DNA from: Bacillota bacterium
GTDB taxonomy: Bacteria > Bacillota_I > Bacilli_A > Izemoplasmatales > Hujiaoplasmataceae
Assembly (NCBI GenBank): GCA_018816905.1
Contig: JAHIVB010000014.1
Coordinates: 1 to 64,000, forward strand
DNA length: 64,000 nt
Reading direction: 5' to 3'
Shown piece by piece: positions 42,040 to 51,284 of this stretch. How positions within the stretch are numbered: the first letter of the stretch is position 1; every line of letters begins with the position of its first letter. The position numbers were made by a program, and so were the translations under genes. The notes under the pieces are model-generated. The model was not told where the DNA came from, did not search any database, and saw only the letters and a program-made list of their open reading frames with translations.

Positions 42040-45000
42040 ATTCAAGCGTAATGACGATTTCTTGATATTGATGGTTTCGAATGTCTTCTGCAAGTTTTCC
42101 TTCTATGATGTTTCCTTTGACAAGGACATCATCACTTCCGTTTTTCTTAAGCAGATAGGATGTCGGTTCTAATAGCCAACCATCTTTTCCAGAGTGGTTC
42201 ATATATACTATTTTGATTTGATGGAAGGTAGTCTCTATCTTTTGATGATTAAAATATTCTTTTGGAAGCAAAGGTTTCAATTTTAAAGAGAGTACGCCAT
42301 TGTGTAAGTGATACATGTCATGGCCATACATTAGTAAGCTCCAAATGCTAATCATCTCAGCGGTAGATCCAGAAAGTCTGCTCACAAATCCTTGTCCATA
42401 AAGATGAGGATTCGGATTGTTTGAAGTGGCGATGAATGAAGAATTTTCCAAAGTGGATCGTCCATACACTTCTGGATTAAGTTCATAAACTAAGTTCGTT
42501 TTGGCTTCGATAAAGAATTCTTCGTAGTGATGACTCTTCAATATTCCAAGCAAATACTTGTAGGTCATATGAAGGAAATTGGATTCTCTTTCAAGCCAAC
42601 CCTTTGTAAAAGCTCTGATTCTACCGATGTCATAGCCCCAATGTTCTAAATCTGAACTTGTTTTATACATTCCAAGGACTTCATCATATAAATCAGTCTT
42701 TTTAACCTTTTCAATCAATGCTTTCGTAATCGTTGGATTTTTTTCGACCTTTAAGTACCGAGCGGGTGCTTCTAAGAAATAAGGTAGTGCCTTCACTTTG
42801 AATGCATGTACTTTTGCCTTTGGCATTCCATAGTGAGACAATATTTCTTTTCCGGTTGAATCGATGACTTTTGAAAAATCAGTCGCTTCATAGATTAAGT
42901 ATGTCGGGACAATGCCATTTCCTAATTGGATCGCTTTTTGAACCGCAAGCTCCAATTTGCTTTCCATTGAGGAAAGCGCATTTTTCAATTCGTTTGCCGG
43001 CATGAACCTCGTTTTCGCAATTGGTTTTCGAATAATCTCGCGATATGCTTCAGTATATGTACGTATCTCATTCCAATAAATAAAATCATCGCTTGAATCA
43101 ACATCTTGTGTTTGATCCACGAGATTCAATAGAGCAACAGGGAGTTCAATCATTTTATCTTGATCGATGTGTTTGATTAAATATCTGACCAATCTCAATA
43201 ATTCTAAGGTCTCACTGACTCCACTTCCAAACAGTCCTGGAAGACCATTCATCGCGTCATTCCAACCCGGTTTGTTTCCTTCCATTTCAATTCCTATTCC
43301 ATAGGGATCTAGCAAAGTAAACTTATTGTAAGCTAGAACAAACAGTTTGGAGAAAAGATTCGTCTTGACAACGGGTCCAGTTTCAAATGTCAACCAGTTT
43401 GTGCCATGCTCTTTCATATTGAAAGCGGCTATTTTCTCTTTATCAGGATGACGAAGTGCGCCGTATTGTCGAACGAAACCTTTACCGTCAACCACAGTTT
43501 TTTCACTTCTTGGGTACACTGAAACAGGTGAATTATAGTACATATAATCCATATTGTCATAGAGAACAGAATTCATTTTGTCAGGAAATATGTGTTCGTA
43601 ATTTTCAGCTAAATCAAGAATGTAGGTCCAGTGATCACTCCAAAAGCCTTCGCCAAAACTAGCTTCAATGTTTTGTGTTGCGTGGCCTAAAAGATCACTA
43701 AGCAATTCATCATCTGAAAAAGCGGTATCTAAATGTTTATGATAAGCCAGGTTGATGATACTTCCTGGTGTGAATTTACCTTGGATGTGAGACACCAAGT
43801 CAGGTTGTTCTGTACCATAGTATTTTTTAATTAAACTACCGGCAACGGTCTTGTCTTTTAATTCAAAAGTCGAGCCGTTGATTCCAAGAGGATTGTATCC
43901 ATCTGCTTGAATCAGCGAGGCGAATAAGAAAAGATTCGTTTCTCCGATTTCAGGGTGAAATAAAACGTCATTTCTCCGGTTCTGACAAACGTCTCTAAAA
44001 TTACCGTTACCCTGTGAATAAAATTCAGGTGCGATTGTGAAGAAATTGTAGTCTCTTTCCAAATCACCGTGTTTACGACTATAGAGGTAATAGACGAAAG
44101 ACTTGTCCTTTGTTGGAATTGTCATTGGATATCCTCCTCTTAAGAGGTTATCCAAATAATTTTGTCTGATGTATTCATCAAATAAAGGGACACTTGTCTT
44201 TGTGGTCACATCTTCTAATAAAACATCAATCACTTTTGCAGCTTCGATTTCTTTCGAATCAAAATAGCCAGGTTTGGATAAGTAGTCGACTTTTCGGTTA
44301 ATGGTTTCAACATCAATCGTATATCCAATCAAAGTATCAATTTGAATGGTTTGATTTGGATTGATCTCCTTTGAAAGTGGTGTAAATCCGCAAGCAACCT
44401 TATTTTCGGTTATTTGTGGCTGAGAGTTGATCTCTTCGATGGAGTGACGCTCAAAGTATCTTGGAGCTTTGAATAAAGTATCATAATCAAATACCAAATC
44501 CCAATCAGTAATCGGTGTTGTCAGTTGATGATCAACGAAGGAAAGATAGAAATTTCCGTCTTTTGATACTTTTGTTTCTGCTTCATCGCCAGTGGAAGAA
44601 CGTAGTTTAAAAAAGGCTACTTGGTTCTCCAAATTTTCAACATTCATCCAGCTTCTCAGTAAATTGGATATCGCTTTATACCCACCATAGTCAACTCCGG
44701 ATGGCAAAATTTGAGTAATGCCGTCCATGACTTCGATTTTTCTTTTGTTTTCTGAAAGACTCGTAATCTCAACTCTTCTAGTCATTGCCGCAAAGTCCTC
44801 GTTTGGCAAGCCAAAATAAGTCACCTTCACTCTTATCTGCAACTCTAGGTTGGTTTCTTCAATCGAAACGGCTGACTGAGTAATTCTCATGACTCTTTTT
44901 GGCGTTTCGTTCAAAGCATCAAAAATCTCAAAAGTCTTTCCATCCAACTTCACGAAAGTTCTGAATCCAATCGTAGAAACATACATGTATGCTAGGTTAG

Positions 45001-45196
45001 CTGGATAAAATTCCATAATCGAGCCATTTTTATCTCTTAAGCCAAAAGAAGAAATTACCTGACCTCTATTAACATAAAAAGCCCATAACGGAATACCTTT
45101 TTTTCCTGCTAGTCCAGGTAAAAAACTCGAAAATGTCTTTACTTTGTCATAATCATAGATTTCAAATGCTTTTTGATTGAACTTATATTTTTCCAT
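42038..45196 (-). CDS. GH94 family glycoside phosphorylase (beta-oligoglucan phosphorylase-like)
   Basis: 1052 residues, cytosolic. It has the GH94 architecture: N-terminal beta-sandwich (SSFLPGLAGKKGIPLWAFYVNRGQ opens it), linker helices, (alpha/alpha)6 barrel and C-terminal sheet. The catalytic acid is expected in GNKPGWNDAMNGLPGLFGS, Asp near residue 647, and the phosphate-binding region follows in the C-terminal part (SRLSGSTAEMISIW). Enzymes of this length and opening sequence include 1,2-beta-oligoglucan phosphorylases, whereas cellobiose phosphorylase is shorter (about 800). The exact linkage is not provable here. No transporter is adjacent. Strong promoter, single-gene transcript. Confidence 0.85.
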   Translation of the reverse strand: MEKYKFNQKAFEIYDYDKVKTFSSFLPGLAGKKGIPLWAFYVNRGQVISSFGLRDKNGSIMEFYPANLAYMYVSTIGFRTFVKLDGKTFEIFDALNETPKRVMRITQSAVSIEETNLELQIRVKVTYFGLPNEDFAAMTRRVEITSLSENKRKIEVMDGITQILPSGVDYGGYKAISNLLRSWMNVENLENQVAFFKLRSSTGDEAETKVSKDGNFYLSFVDHQLTTPITDWDLVFDYDTLFKAPRYFERHSIEEINSQPQITENKVACGFTPLSKEINPNQTIQIDTLIGYTIDVETINRKVDYLSKPGYFDSKEIEAAKVIDVLLEDVTTKTSVPLFDEYIRQNYLDNLLRGGYPMTIPTKDKSFVYYLYSRKHGDLERDYNFFTIAPEFYSQGNGNFRDVCQNRRNDVLFHPEIGETNLFLFASLIQADGYNPLGINGSTFELKDKTVAGSLIKKYYGTEQPDLVSHIQGKFTPGSIINLAYHKHLDTAFSDDELLSDLLGHATQNIEASFGEGFWSDHWTYILDLAENYEHIFPDKMNSVLYDNMDYMYYNSPVSVYPRSEKTVVDGKGFVRQYGALRHPDKEKIAAFNMKEHGTNWLTFETGPVVKTNLFSKLFVLAYNKFTLLDPYGIGIEMEGNKPGWNDAMNGLPGLFGSGVSETLELLRLVRYLIKHIDQDKMIELPVALLNLVDQTQDVDSSDDFIYWNEIRTYTEAYREIIRKPIAKTRFMPANELKNALSSMESKLELAVQKAIQLGNGIVPTYLIYEATDFSKVIDSTGKEILSHYGMPKAKVHAFKVKALPYFLEAPARYLKVEKNPTITKALIEKVKKTDLYDEVLGMYKTSSDLEHWGYDIGRIRAFTKGWLERESNFLHMTYKYLLGILKSHHYEEFFIEAKTNLVYELNPEVYGRSTLENSSFIATSNNPNPHLYGQGFVSRLSGSTAEMISIWSLLMYGHDMYHLHNGVLSLKLKPLLPKEYFNHQKIETTFHQIKIVYMNHSGKDGWLLEPTSYLLKKNGSDDVLVKGNIIEGKLAEDIRNHQYQEIVITLE

Positions 45197-45232
45197 AGGA
45201 ACCTCACTTTATGTAACCAGTTTCACAGAGTT

Positions 45233-45261
45233 ATTATATCTCATGTTTATGATTTTTTCAA
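45233..45261 (-). promoter_or_regulatory. Promoter of the GH94 gene
   Basis: TTGAAA (45261-45256), 17-bp spacer, TATAAT (45238-45233). Confidence 0.8.
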
Positions 45262-45266
45262 TATAA

Positions 45267-45288
45267 AAAGCACTCAAACGAGTGCTTT
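45267..45288 (-). terminator. Terminator of the 202-codon membrane-protein gene
   Basis: 9-bp stem AAAGCACTC/GAGTGCTTT with an AAAC loop, followed on the minus strand by TTTTATATT. Confidence 0.7.
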
Positions 45289-45315
45289 TGAAGAATGTAG
45301 CTCATAAAGACAATA

Positions 45316-45903
45316 TTATTTGGTTGAGCTAGAAGTATCCGTCCCGTGATACTTAAAGTTTATCGGGCAGTTTAGTAGTCTTAAATACCATTTTTTCTTT
45401 AAGTTTTGATTTCTTGATTTGAAGAAGAATAAGGAAAAGGATTCCCAAATGAAGACCCATCCACCGATGAATAATCCTTGAGATACTATTTCCAAAGTGA
45501 CGCCGTTTGTCAGTTTTTCAAGGTAGTATGACATCAATAGAAATGAAAATCCAAATAGGATATAAGTTAGAGACTGTTTCAGAAATTTTTGAAGTTCACG
45601 GTTGATTAAGTGAACCAAAAAATTGAAATAGTTGATGAATACCTTCCTAGATGTACTTTCAATATCTAAATCATATTCAATTTTTGGCAAAATGAACACA
45701 ATCTCGATTTCATCTTTAAGTGGAATATCTTCGGACGCATCTTCCAAAAAATTCACAAGTTCTGGATCCATTGATTTTTTTTTCATCGGAGCCGCATCCC
45801 AGGGATTAAACAATTCCAAGTATTCGTCAAGCGCCAATTCCAGAACATAGCGTTGATGTTCCTCATCAAAGTTATATAGTTGTTTTAGATATACTTTTTT
45901 CAT
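45316..45903 (-). CDS. Conserved-looking membrane protein, unknown
   Basis: 195 residues. A soluble N-terminal part (about 1-90) contains LFNPWDAAPMKKKSMDPELVNFLEDASEDIPL, then EIEIVFILPK; this acidic block looks conserved rather than random. Two helices follow near 107-125 and 132-155, then a basic end. I could not name the family. Start ATG 45903 with AAGGAAC upstream rather than the TTG seven codons earlier. The neighbour upstream is another membrane protein, 44 bases away, and the two are probably cotranscribed. Confidence 0.6.
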   Translation of the reverse strand: MKKVYLKQLYNFDEEHQRYVLELALDEYLELFNPWDAAPMKKKSMDPELVNFLEDASEDIPLKDEIEIVFILPKIEYDLDIESTSRKVFINYFNFLVHLINRELQKFLKQSLTYILFGFSFLLMSYYLEKLTNGVTLEIVSQGLFIGGWVFIWESFSLFFFKSRNQNLKKKWYLRLLNCPINFKYHGTDTSSSTK

Positions 45904-45946
45904 TATGGAGTTCCTTCTGTTCAAAAATCACTTGAACACTTTATGC

Positions 45947-46468
45947 TTAAATCGTAATGGCAAGAATATAGGTAATGGCTAGAAATGATAAACCCAATAG
46001 GTATGAGAGCAATAATATGCCTAGCCGAATTTTACCCTTTAATTTGGATAAAATAATGTAAAGTAAGATTAAGACGATTTCAAATATCATCATGACGAAA
46101 TATTCGTCATAAATCTCAGAGCCAAAACCGTGATGCGTATAAATAATCATCGGAAAATTGACAGCCATCATCACAATGATGAAAAGAATAGGGAAGTTTT
46201 CCGAAGTCTGTTGAAACCTGCTTTGAATGTTCTTTTTCACTTTGAATTGAATGTTTCTGCCTATTTGCGCAAACAATTCGGCAAATGGAATTGCAAACAT
46301 TAAAATCAAATAAATGGTATCGTTTCGAAATGAGAAAAAATGCATGATTGATAATACAACGGTTCCAATCAAAGACCAAACGCCATAATATAGGATTTTG
46401 TCTTCGATAAAGACATCACGCATCCACTGAGGGAAGTGTTTGATTGCGAGAAACAGTTTTGTAAACAC
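45947..46468 (-). CDS. Polytopic membrane protein, unknown
   Basis: 173 residues with five hydrophobic segments (about 28-45, 50-68, 92-110, 122-140, 148-170) and a basic loop (RNIQFKVKKNIQSRFQQ). No motif recognised. Preceded by GGAGG at good spacing. It follows rpmA by 42 bases beyond that gene's terminator, so it may be read from its own promoter or by read-through. Confidence 0.6.
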   Translation of the reverse strand: MFTKLFLAIKHFPQWMRDVFIEDKILYYGVWSLIGTVVLSIMHFFSFRNDTIYLILMFAIPFAELFAQIGRNIQFKVKKNIQSRFQQTSENFPILFIIVMMAVNFPMIIYTHHGFGSEIYDEYFVMMIFEIVLILLYIILSKLKGKIRLGILLLSYLLGLSFLAITYILAITI

Positions 46469-46488
46469 AATGATTCCTCCAAAATGAA

Positions 46489-46511
46489 AAAAACAGGTAT
46501 CAACCTGTTTT
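46489..46511 (-). terminator. rplU-rpmA terminator
   Basis: 9-bp stem AAAACAGGT/ACCTGTTTT (46490-46498 with 46503-46511), ATCA loop and T run on the minus strand. Confidence 0.85.
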
Positions 46512-46798
46512 TAAACTTGTGGATAAACAGATGCTTGTTTTCTGTCTTTTCCTAATCTTTCAAATTTGACTACGCCATCAATCAATGCGAACAAAGTATG
46601 GTCTTTACCCAAACCGACATTTTCACCGGGATGGATGTTCGTTCCTCTTTGACGATAAATGATTGATCCGGCGGTACAAACTTGTCCATCAGACAACTTG
46701 GCACCAAGGCGACGTCCGGCAGAGTCACGACCGTTTTTGGTCGACCCAACACCTTTTTTCGAAGCCATGAGCTCGAGAACTTGCATTTCAAGTATCAT
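46511..46798 (-). CDS. rpmA: 50S ribosomal protein L27
   Basis: 95 residues. The mature part is unmistakable: [21 protein letters not shown] ... [26 protein letters not shown] 46798 follows GGAGG by eight bases and yields an N-terminal extension [11 protein letters not shown] before ASKKG. Firmicutes L27 carries such an extension, removed by the protease Prp at a motif like QFF-ASKKG; here the text is LELM-ASKKG. No Prp gene lies between rplU and rpmA (only 33 bases). Uncut L27 would block the ribosome's peptidyl-transfer centre, so a protease must recognise this variant or translation must start at the internal ATG. Confidence 0.95.
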   Translation of the reverse strand: MILEMQVLELMASKKGVGSTKNGRDSAGRRLGAKLSDGQVCTAGSIIYRQRGTNIHPGENVGLGKDHTLFALIDGVVKFERLGKDRKQASVYPQV

Positions 46799-46831
46799 AA
46801 AAAACACCTCCAAAATAGATTTAAAATCAAA

Positions 46832-47140
46832 TTACAGTTGAATATCGGTAATCGTTAGCTTTGTATATGGTTGACGATGACCATTTTTACGGTGATAATG
46901 CTTCTTGGGTTCATATTTGAAAATAATCACTTTTGGACCCTTGCCATGTTTGCTCACCGTAGCAGTGACAGTGGCACCTTTGACGTATGGCTTTCCAAGT
47001 TTAACCTTGTCGCCACCCACCATAAGCACTTTGTCGAACGTATAAGTTTCATTTACTTCAACGTCCAACTTCTCAACGAAAATCTCTTGTCCGACTTCAA
47101 CTCGAAGTTGTTTTCCACCTGTTTCAATTACTGCGTACAT
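46832..47140 (-). CDS. rplU: 50S ribosomal protein L21
   Basis: 102 residues: [25 protein letters not shown] at the start, then [19 protein letters not shown], and the end [16 protein letters not shown], all typical of L21. It heads the L21-L27 operon, with GGAGG upstream of ATG 47140. The leader likely carries an L21 autoregulatory structure. Binds 23S rRNA in the large subunit. Confidence 0.97.
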   Translation of the reverse strand: MYAVIETGGKQLRVEVGQEIFVEKLDVEVNETYTFDKVLMVGGDKVKLGKPYVKGATVTATVSKHGKGPKVIIFKYEPKKHYHRKNGHRQPYTKLTITDIQL

Positions 47141-47235
47141 TACAGCACCTCCTCATATTTATTTAAGACTCGCCAGGATGGTACGGAATGAACCGTTTCA
47201 TGAACCATTTATGTGCGGTATGCGTTTCACATACG
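47141..47235 (-). ncRNA. Probable L21 leader RNA (autoregulatory 5' UTR)
   Basis: The 95-base leader between the promoter and rplU contains a GTATG-7-CATAC hairpin and a second imperfect stem around GGTTCATGAAACGG, and ends in the ribosome site. L21 leaders with feedback control are known in Firmicutes. I did not fold it or match the Rfam model, so this is an inference from position and visible stems. Confidence 0.5.
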
Positions 47236-47241
47236 GGAGAT

Positions 47242-47270
47242 ATTATACAGTATCCCCTTCAATAAGTCAA
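47242..47270 (-). promoter_or_regulatory. rplU-rpmA promoter
   Basis: TTGACT (47270-47265), 17-bp spacer, perfect TATAAT (47247-47242); a strong promoter as fits ribosomal genes. Confidence 0.88.
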
Positions 47271-47277
47271 ATAATAT

Positions 47278-48252
47278 TTACCCTAATTCTTGCGGATATT
47301 TGAAATTCCATGATTTTCGGATTTCATCCATTTGTCTCAGTATTTCAATCGAAGCTTCATGCGTCATGATTGGGCTTTCCAATAGCTTCTTTTTAATGCA
47401 TTTAACAGTTTCGAAAATCTCATATTCCATCCCGTTCACGATGTGTTTATGCTCAATTACTTTGATGACTTTATGACTATTATTAAAGACTGTAGCGACT
47501 TCAGCACTATGAAAATTCGGGAAATAGATATAGCCTTTGGTTCCATAGATTGTTGCTTCCGTACCTAAATCCTCCATAAAAGACACATTGAGGACAGCCT
47601 GTGCCTCAGGATAAAAATAGGTAATTTTTTCAGAAGTATCTACGCCACTCTGATGAAAAAAGACATTGCTATCAAAACTGTCTGGGACTCCTAAAAACAG
47701 ATTGGCGAATGTAATCGGATAAATTCCAATATCTAGAAGTGCGCCTCCGCCAAGAAGAGGATTAAAAAGTCGATCGCTGGGTTTCTTTTCAGAAGAGAAT
47801 CCAAAATTGGCTTCAATTTGGAAGATATCTCCAATGATGTCTTCTTCAACCAGCTTTTGTACTTCAAGAATCGTAGGTAAAAATCTTGTCCAAAAGGCTT
47901 CCATCACAAACAACTTCTTTTGTTCTGCGAGCTTATATATTTCCTTTGCCTGTTCGGAATTTAAAGTAAAACTTTTTTCACATAGAATGTTTTTACCCAT
48001 TTCGATGCACATCTTCATTTGCTCATAATGAAAAGAATGAGGGGTGGCAATGTAAACACAGTTCACTTCAGGGTCTTCTAAAAGAGCTTCATAACTACCA
48101 TATGCTTTTTCATATTTGAAATCTTTCGCAAATTTCTCTGCTTTCTCCAAATCCCTTGAAGCGATGGCATATAGATTTTCATGAATTCCATTTGCCGCAT
48201 TTGAGAAAGTAGTTGCGATTCTTCCAGCGCCAAATACTCCAAATTTTACCAT
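47278..48252 (-). CDS. Gfo/Idh/MocA-family NAD(P)-dependent oxidoreductase
   Basis: 324 residues. Rossmann start FGVFGAGRIATTF, then YIATPHSFHYEQ and the CEKSFTLN segment with the catalytic-loop Lys (EKP replaced by EKS), and MEAFWTRFLP followed by the alpha/beta C-terminal domain with GGGALLDIGIYPI. This subgroup includes dihydrodiol/xylose dehydrogenase-like enzymes. Substrate unknown, probably a sugar or polyol. The stop lies next to the rplU promoter. Divergent from the alpha/beta hydrolase gene. Confidence 0.88.
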   Translation of the reverse strand: MVKFGVFGAGRIATTFSNAANGIHENLYAIASRDLEKAEKFAKDFKYEKAYGSYEALLEDPEVNCVYIATPHSFHYEQMKMCIEMGKNILCEKSFTLNSEQAKEIYKLAEQKKLFVMEAFWTRFLPTILEVQKLVEEDIIGDIFQIEANFGFSSEKKPSDRLFNPLLGGGALLDIGIYPITFANLFLGVPDSFDSNVFFHQSGVDTSEKITYFYPEAQAVLNVSFMEDLGTEATIYGTKGYIYFPNFHSAEVATVFNNSHKVIKVIEHKHIVNGMEYEIFETVKCIKKKLLESPIMTHEASIEILRQMDEIRKSWNFKYPQELG

Positions 48253-48381
48253 GGGATCACCTTCCTAAATAGTATTATACCCTTTTTCAAAGAAAAGAAA
48301 ACACAGAACGAATAAATAATCGTGTGAAAGCCATCTCATATTTTTGGATAATATGGTAAAATGAAATCAAGAGGTGATTCT

Positions 48382-49323
48382 ATGGGCGATTTATGGATCT
48401 ATATCCTTATCGTTATTCTTGTAGCTTATTTATCCTTATCCTATGTTTTATACTTACGTGTTTTTAAAATGGATCCAGATAAAGATTATAGAGTTGTGGA
48501 TCAAAACAGTGAGTTCTTCAAGGCCTCCTATGAATGGTACCAAAAAGTGCCCAAAGAGGAGATTTCCATTAAGTCTTACGACAATGTGACCTTGAAAGGA
48601 AAGTTCATTCCTTCTCTGGACAACGAATCTACTAATCTTGCGATAATTGTCCATGGGTATCATGCGAATCTTGAAGATATGATCATAATAGGTAAATTCT
48701 ACAGTGATTTAGGATTTAAAGTCATGCTTCTCGATATGAGAGGGCACGGTCAATCGGAAGGCGCATTTACGACACTCGGTCACTTTGAAAAATATGATTT
48801 AAAGAAATGGATTCACTTTGCACTCAGAACCTATGGCGCAACCGACCAGATTCTTCTCCACGGTGTTTCAATGGGCGCATCGACCATCTTTCTTTCCACA
48901 ACCTTAAACCTTCCACAGAACGTTAAATTCATCGTCGCCGATTCTGGTTTTGATAGCATATGGAATATGCTTTGGAATAATCTAAAGCCCAAAGCACTTC
49001 GTATAATCCTTCCTGGCGCATCGATTATATCATTTCTGTCCAGACGATTCTTTTTTGGAAGTGTCAGTGTATCTCAAGCGGTTCGCAAAAATAGAATTCC
49101 TCTGATGATCATCCATGGTGAGAAAGACGAAAAAGTGCCTTTTGCGGTCGGAAAAGCGTTGCATGAAATTTCAAAGGCACCAACGAAAGACTTTTTCCAA
49201 GTTCCGAATTGTAAACATGGTGAAGGATATATTGTAGACAAGAATGGCTACGAACAAAGATTGATTCTGCATTTGAAAGACTACTTCAATATCAAAAATA
49301 CATATCTAAAACAAAAAAAGTGA
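48382..49323 (+). CDS. Membrane-anchored alpha/beta hydrolase
   Basis: 313 residues with an N-terminal helix (about 4-24), then an alpha/beta-hydrolase domain: IIVHGYHANLEDM (oxyanion region), LLDMRGHGQSEG, the nucleophile elbow HGVSMGA (Ser near residue 162), the acid in IHGEKDEKVPF and the catalytic His in CKHGEGY. An esterase, lipase or acylhydrolase at the membrane face. Start ATG 48382 with AGAGGTGA upstream. Its stop codon is inside a bidirectional terminator. Confidence 0.85.
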   Translation: MGDLWIYILIVILVAYLSLSYVLYLRVFKMDPDKDYRVVDQNSEFFKASYEWYQKVPKEEISIKSYDNVTLKGKFIPSLDNESTNLAIIVHGYHANLEDMIIIGKFYSDLGFKVMLLDMRGHGQSEGAFTTLGHFEKYDLKKWIHFALRTYGATDQILLHGVSMGASTIFLSTTLNLPQNVKFIVADSGFDSIWNMLWNNLKPKALRIILPGASIISFLSRRFFFGSVSVSQAVRKNRIPLMIIHGEKDEKVPFAVGKALHEISKAPTKDFFQVPNCKHGEGYIVDKNGYEQRLILHLKDYFNIKNTYLKQKK

Positions 49324-49342
49324 GTTCAAAACTCACTTTTTT
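49314..49342. terminator. Bidirectional terminator between hydrolase and alpha-glucosidase genes
   Basis: 12-bp stem AAAAAAGTGAGT/ACTCACTTTTTT with TCAAA loop; includes the hydrolase stop codon. Confidence 0.85.
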
Positions 49343-50961
49343 AAATACACTCGTGCTTCATAGGGTAACAATTTATCCATGTGATCGTAGGCAGGATAGT
49401 TATGAAGAATACATTCATATTTCGAAAGATCTTCCATTTGCTTGATTGAACATTGACCTTTTGAAAAATTACATAGTACAATCAGTTTTGATTCTCCCAA
49501 AGATCTAGAATAGGCATATAGAGTTTGGTTTTTAAAATCAATGTCTTGATAATCTCCATAGACGATAATAGGATGGTTTTTTCTCAAACGAATGATTTCT
49601 TTGTAATATTTTAGAATGGACCGTTCCTTTTTTAAACTATTTTCAACATTGACTTCTTGGTAATTTGGATTGACTTTCAACCAAGGCGTATGAGTGGTAA
49701 AGCCAGCAAAAGCCGATTTATCCCATTGCATCGGAGTTCTTGCGTTGTCTCTTGACATCATTTTAATCTTTTTCATCATTCTCTGATGAGAGAGTCCTAA
49801 CTTGCGCCCGGTCTTATAGATGTTTTTGGTTTCAATGTCTTGATAATCGTCTAGATTATCATAACTGACATTCGACATACCGATTTCTTGACCTTGAAAT
49901 ATAAATGGGGTTCCTTGTTGAAAATAAATCATCGTCGCTAACATCGTGGCTGATTCATATCTGTTTTCAAGACTTCCAAACCGAGACAAACTTCGTGGTT
50001 GATCATGATTCTCAAGATATAGTGAATTCCATCCTCTACCCATCAAACCGACTTGCCATTTCGATAAAGGCTTTTTCAGATTCATCGGTCTAAATTTTTT
50101 CATAAACCATTTCACATAATAATTATCCGCTGCCATGTGTTCAAATTGAAAGACCATATCCAGTTCTCGAATATCTTCGTCTATGTAGGAAAGGGCTGTT
50201 TCTGGAGTAATAAATGCAGTTTCGCCTACTGTAAAGCAATCATATTTTGAAATCACTTCATCTCGAAGTTCCTTCAGATAAGGATGGATTTTGGGATGAT
50301 TCATATAATGTTCATGACCACAAAGTATGGGGGTAGGTTTCCCGTTGGGAAGTCCATCCGCTTTCGCAATCAGATTAATCACATCACACCGAAAACCATC
50401 TACTCCATGATCCAACCAAAATCTCATAATGTTTTTAACTTCTTCACGTACGAGGGGATTATTCCAATTCAAATCGGGTTGTTTTTTCGAAAACAAGTGA
50501 AGGTAATACTCTTTTCTTTCTTCATCATATGTCCAAGCTGGGCCTCCGAAAAATGAAGTCCAATTTCTTTTCTTCTTTTTCCAATAATAGAAATCTTCGT
50601 AAGGAGCTACCCTTTTTCTCGATTTCTGAAACCAAGGATGCTCATCTGAGGAATGATTGACAACCAAATCCATGACTAATTTAATGCCGTTTTCATGAAG
50701 TTTCTTGATTAATTCAAACATTTCATCCAAAGTACCGAAGTCTTTTAGAATATCTTGATAATTTGAAATATCATAACCGTTATCATCATTTGGAGAGTCA
50801 TAGACAGGAGACATCCAAACAATAGATATTCCCAAATCCTTCAAGTAGGGGATTCTTTTGATAATTCCATTCAAGTCGCCAATCCCGTCTCCGTTTGAAT
50901 CTTGGAAACTTCGTGGATAGATTTGATATACGACGCCTTCACGGTACCATGCATGTTTCAT
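49333..50961 (-). CDS. GH13 alpha-glucosidase (oligo-1,6-glucosidase type)
   Basis: 542-residue cytosolic glycoside hydrolase. The four GH13 regions are clear: DLVVNHSSDEHPWF, GFRCDVINL (nucleophile Asp near 193), TVGETAF (acid Glu) and LENHDQPR (transition-state Asp); the start WYREGVVYQIYPRSFQDSNGDGIGDL and the DNARTPMQWD block mark the oligo-1,6-glucosidase/alpha-glucosidase subfamily (GH13_31-like). It would release glucose from isomaltose, maltose or short dextrins. No phosphotransferase or sugar ABC genes are adjacent. Followed downstream on this strand only by the hydrolase terminator. Confidence 0.93.
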   Translation of the reverse strand: MKHAWYREGVVYQIYPRSFQDSNGDGIGDLNGIIKRIPYLKDLGISIVWMSPVYDSPNDDNGYDISNYQDILKDFGTLDEMFELIKKLHENGIKLVMDLVVNHSSDEHPWFQKSRKRVAPYEDFYYWKKKKRNWTSFFGGPAWTYDEERKEYYLHLFSKKQPDLNWNNPLVREEVKNIMRFWLDHGVDGFRCDVINLIAKADGLPNGKPTPILCGHEHYMNHPKIHPYLKELRDEVISKYDCFTVGETAFITPETALSYIDEDIRELDMVFQFEHMAADNYYVKWFMKKFRPMNLKKPLSKWQVGLMGRGWNSLYLENHDQPRSLSRFGSLENRYESATMLATMIYFQQGTPFIFQGQEIGMSNVSYDNLDDYQDIETKNIYKTGRKLGLSHQRMMKKIKMMSRDNARTPMQWDKSAFAGFTTHTPWLKVNPNYQEVNVENSLKKERSILKYYKEIIRLRKNHPIIVYGDYQDIDFKNQTLYAYSRSLGESKLIVLCNFSKGQCSIKQMEDLSKYECILHNYPAYDHMDKLLPYEARVYLKK

Positions 50962-51027
50962 AATAATAAATACCCCCCAAACAACTACTTAATTTTATTA
51001 TATCATGATAAATTGCGAATGATAAGA

Positions 51028-51056
51028 AAAAAAAGAAAACCACTCAAATGAGTGGT
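51028..51056 (-). terminator. Terminator after the first tRNA-Arg genes
   Basis: 8-bp stem ACCACTCA/TGAGTGGT (51039-51046 with 51049-51056) followed by TTTTCTTTTTTTTC on the minus strand. Confidence 0.8.
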
Positions 51057-51066
51057 AAATCGTCAA

Positions 51067-51143
51067 TGGCGACCCGAAAGGGATTCGAACCCCCGACCGA
51101 CGGCTCCGGAAGCCGTTGCTCTATCCAGCTGAGCTATCGGGCC
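51067..51143 (-). tRNA. tRNA-Arg (anticodon CCG)
   Basis: 77 bases with encoded CCA. The D-arm, anticodon stem ACGGC/GCCGT with loop TTCCGGA, and GGTTCGAATCC T-arm are all present; acceptor GGCCCGA/TCGGGTC closes with one G-U pair. Reads CGG codons. Tandem with the next tRNA, eight bases apart. Confidence 0.96.
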
Positions 51144-51151
51144 ATTTGACA

Positions 51152-51228
51152 TGGCGACCCGGAAGGGATTCGAACCCCCGACCGACGGCTTAGGAAGCCG
51201 CTGCTCTGTCCTGCTGAGCTACCGGGTC
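51152..51228 (-). tRNA. tRNA-Arg (anticodon CCU)
   Basis: 77 bases with encoded CCA. Anticodon loop TTCCTAA gives CCU for AGG codons; acceptor GACCCGG/CCGGGTC is perfect. Nearly identical outside the anticodon region to its neighbours. Confidence 0.96.
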
Positions 51229-51284
51229 ATGATAGTAATATTATATCATTAATTGGTGAAATTTCATTCACGAATATGTATGAA

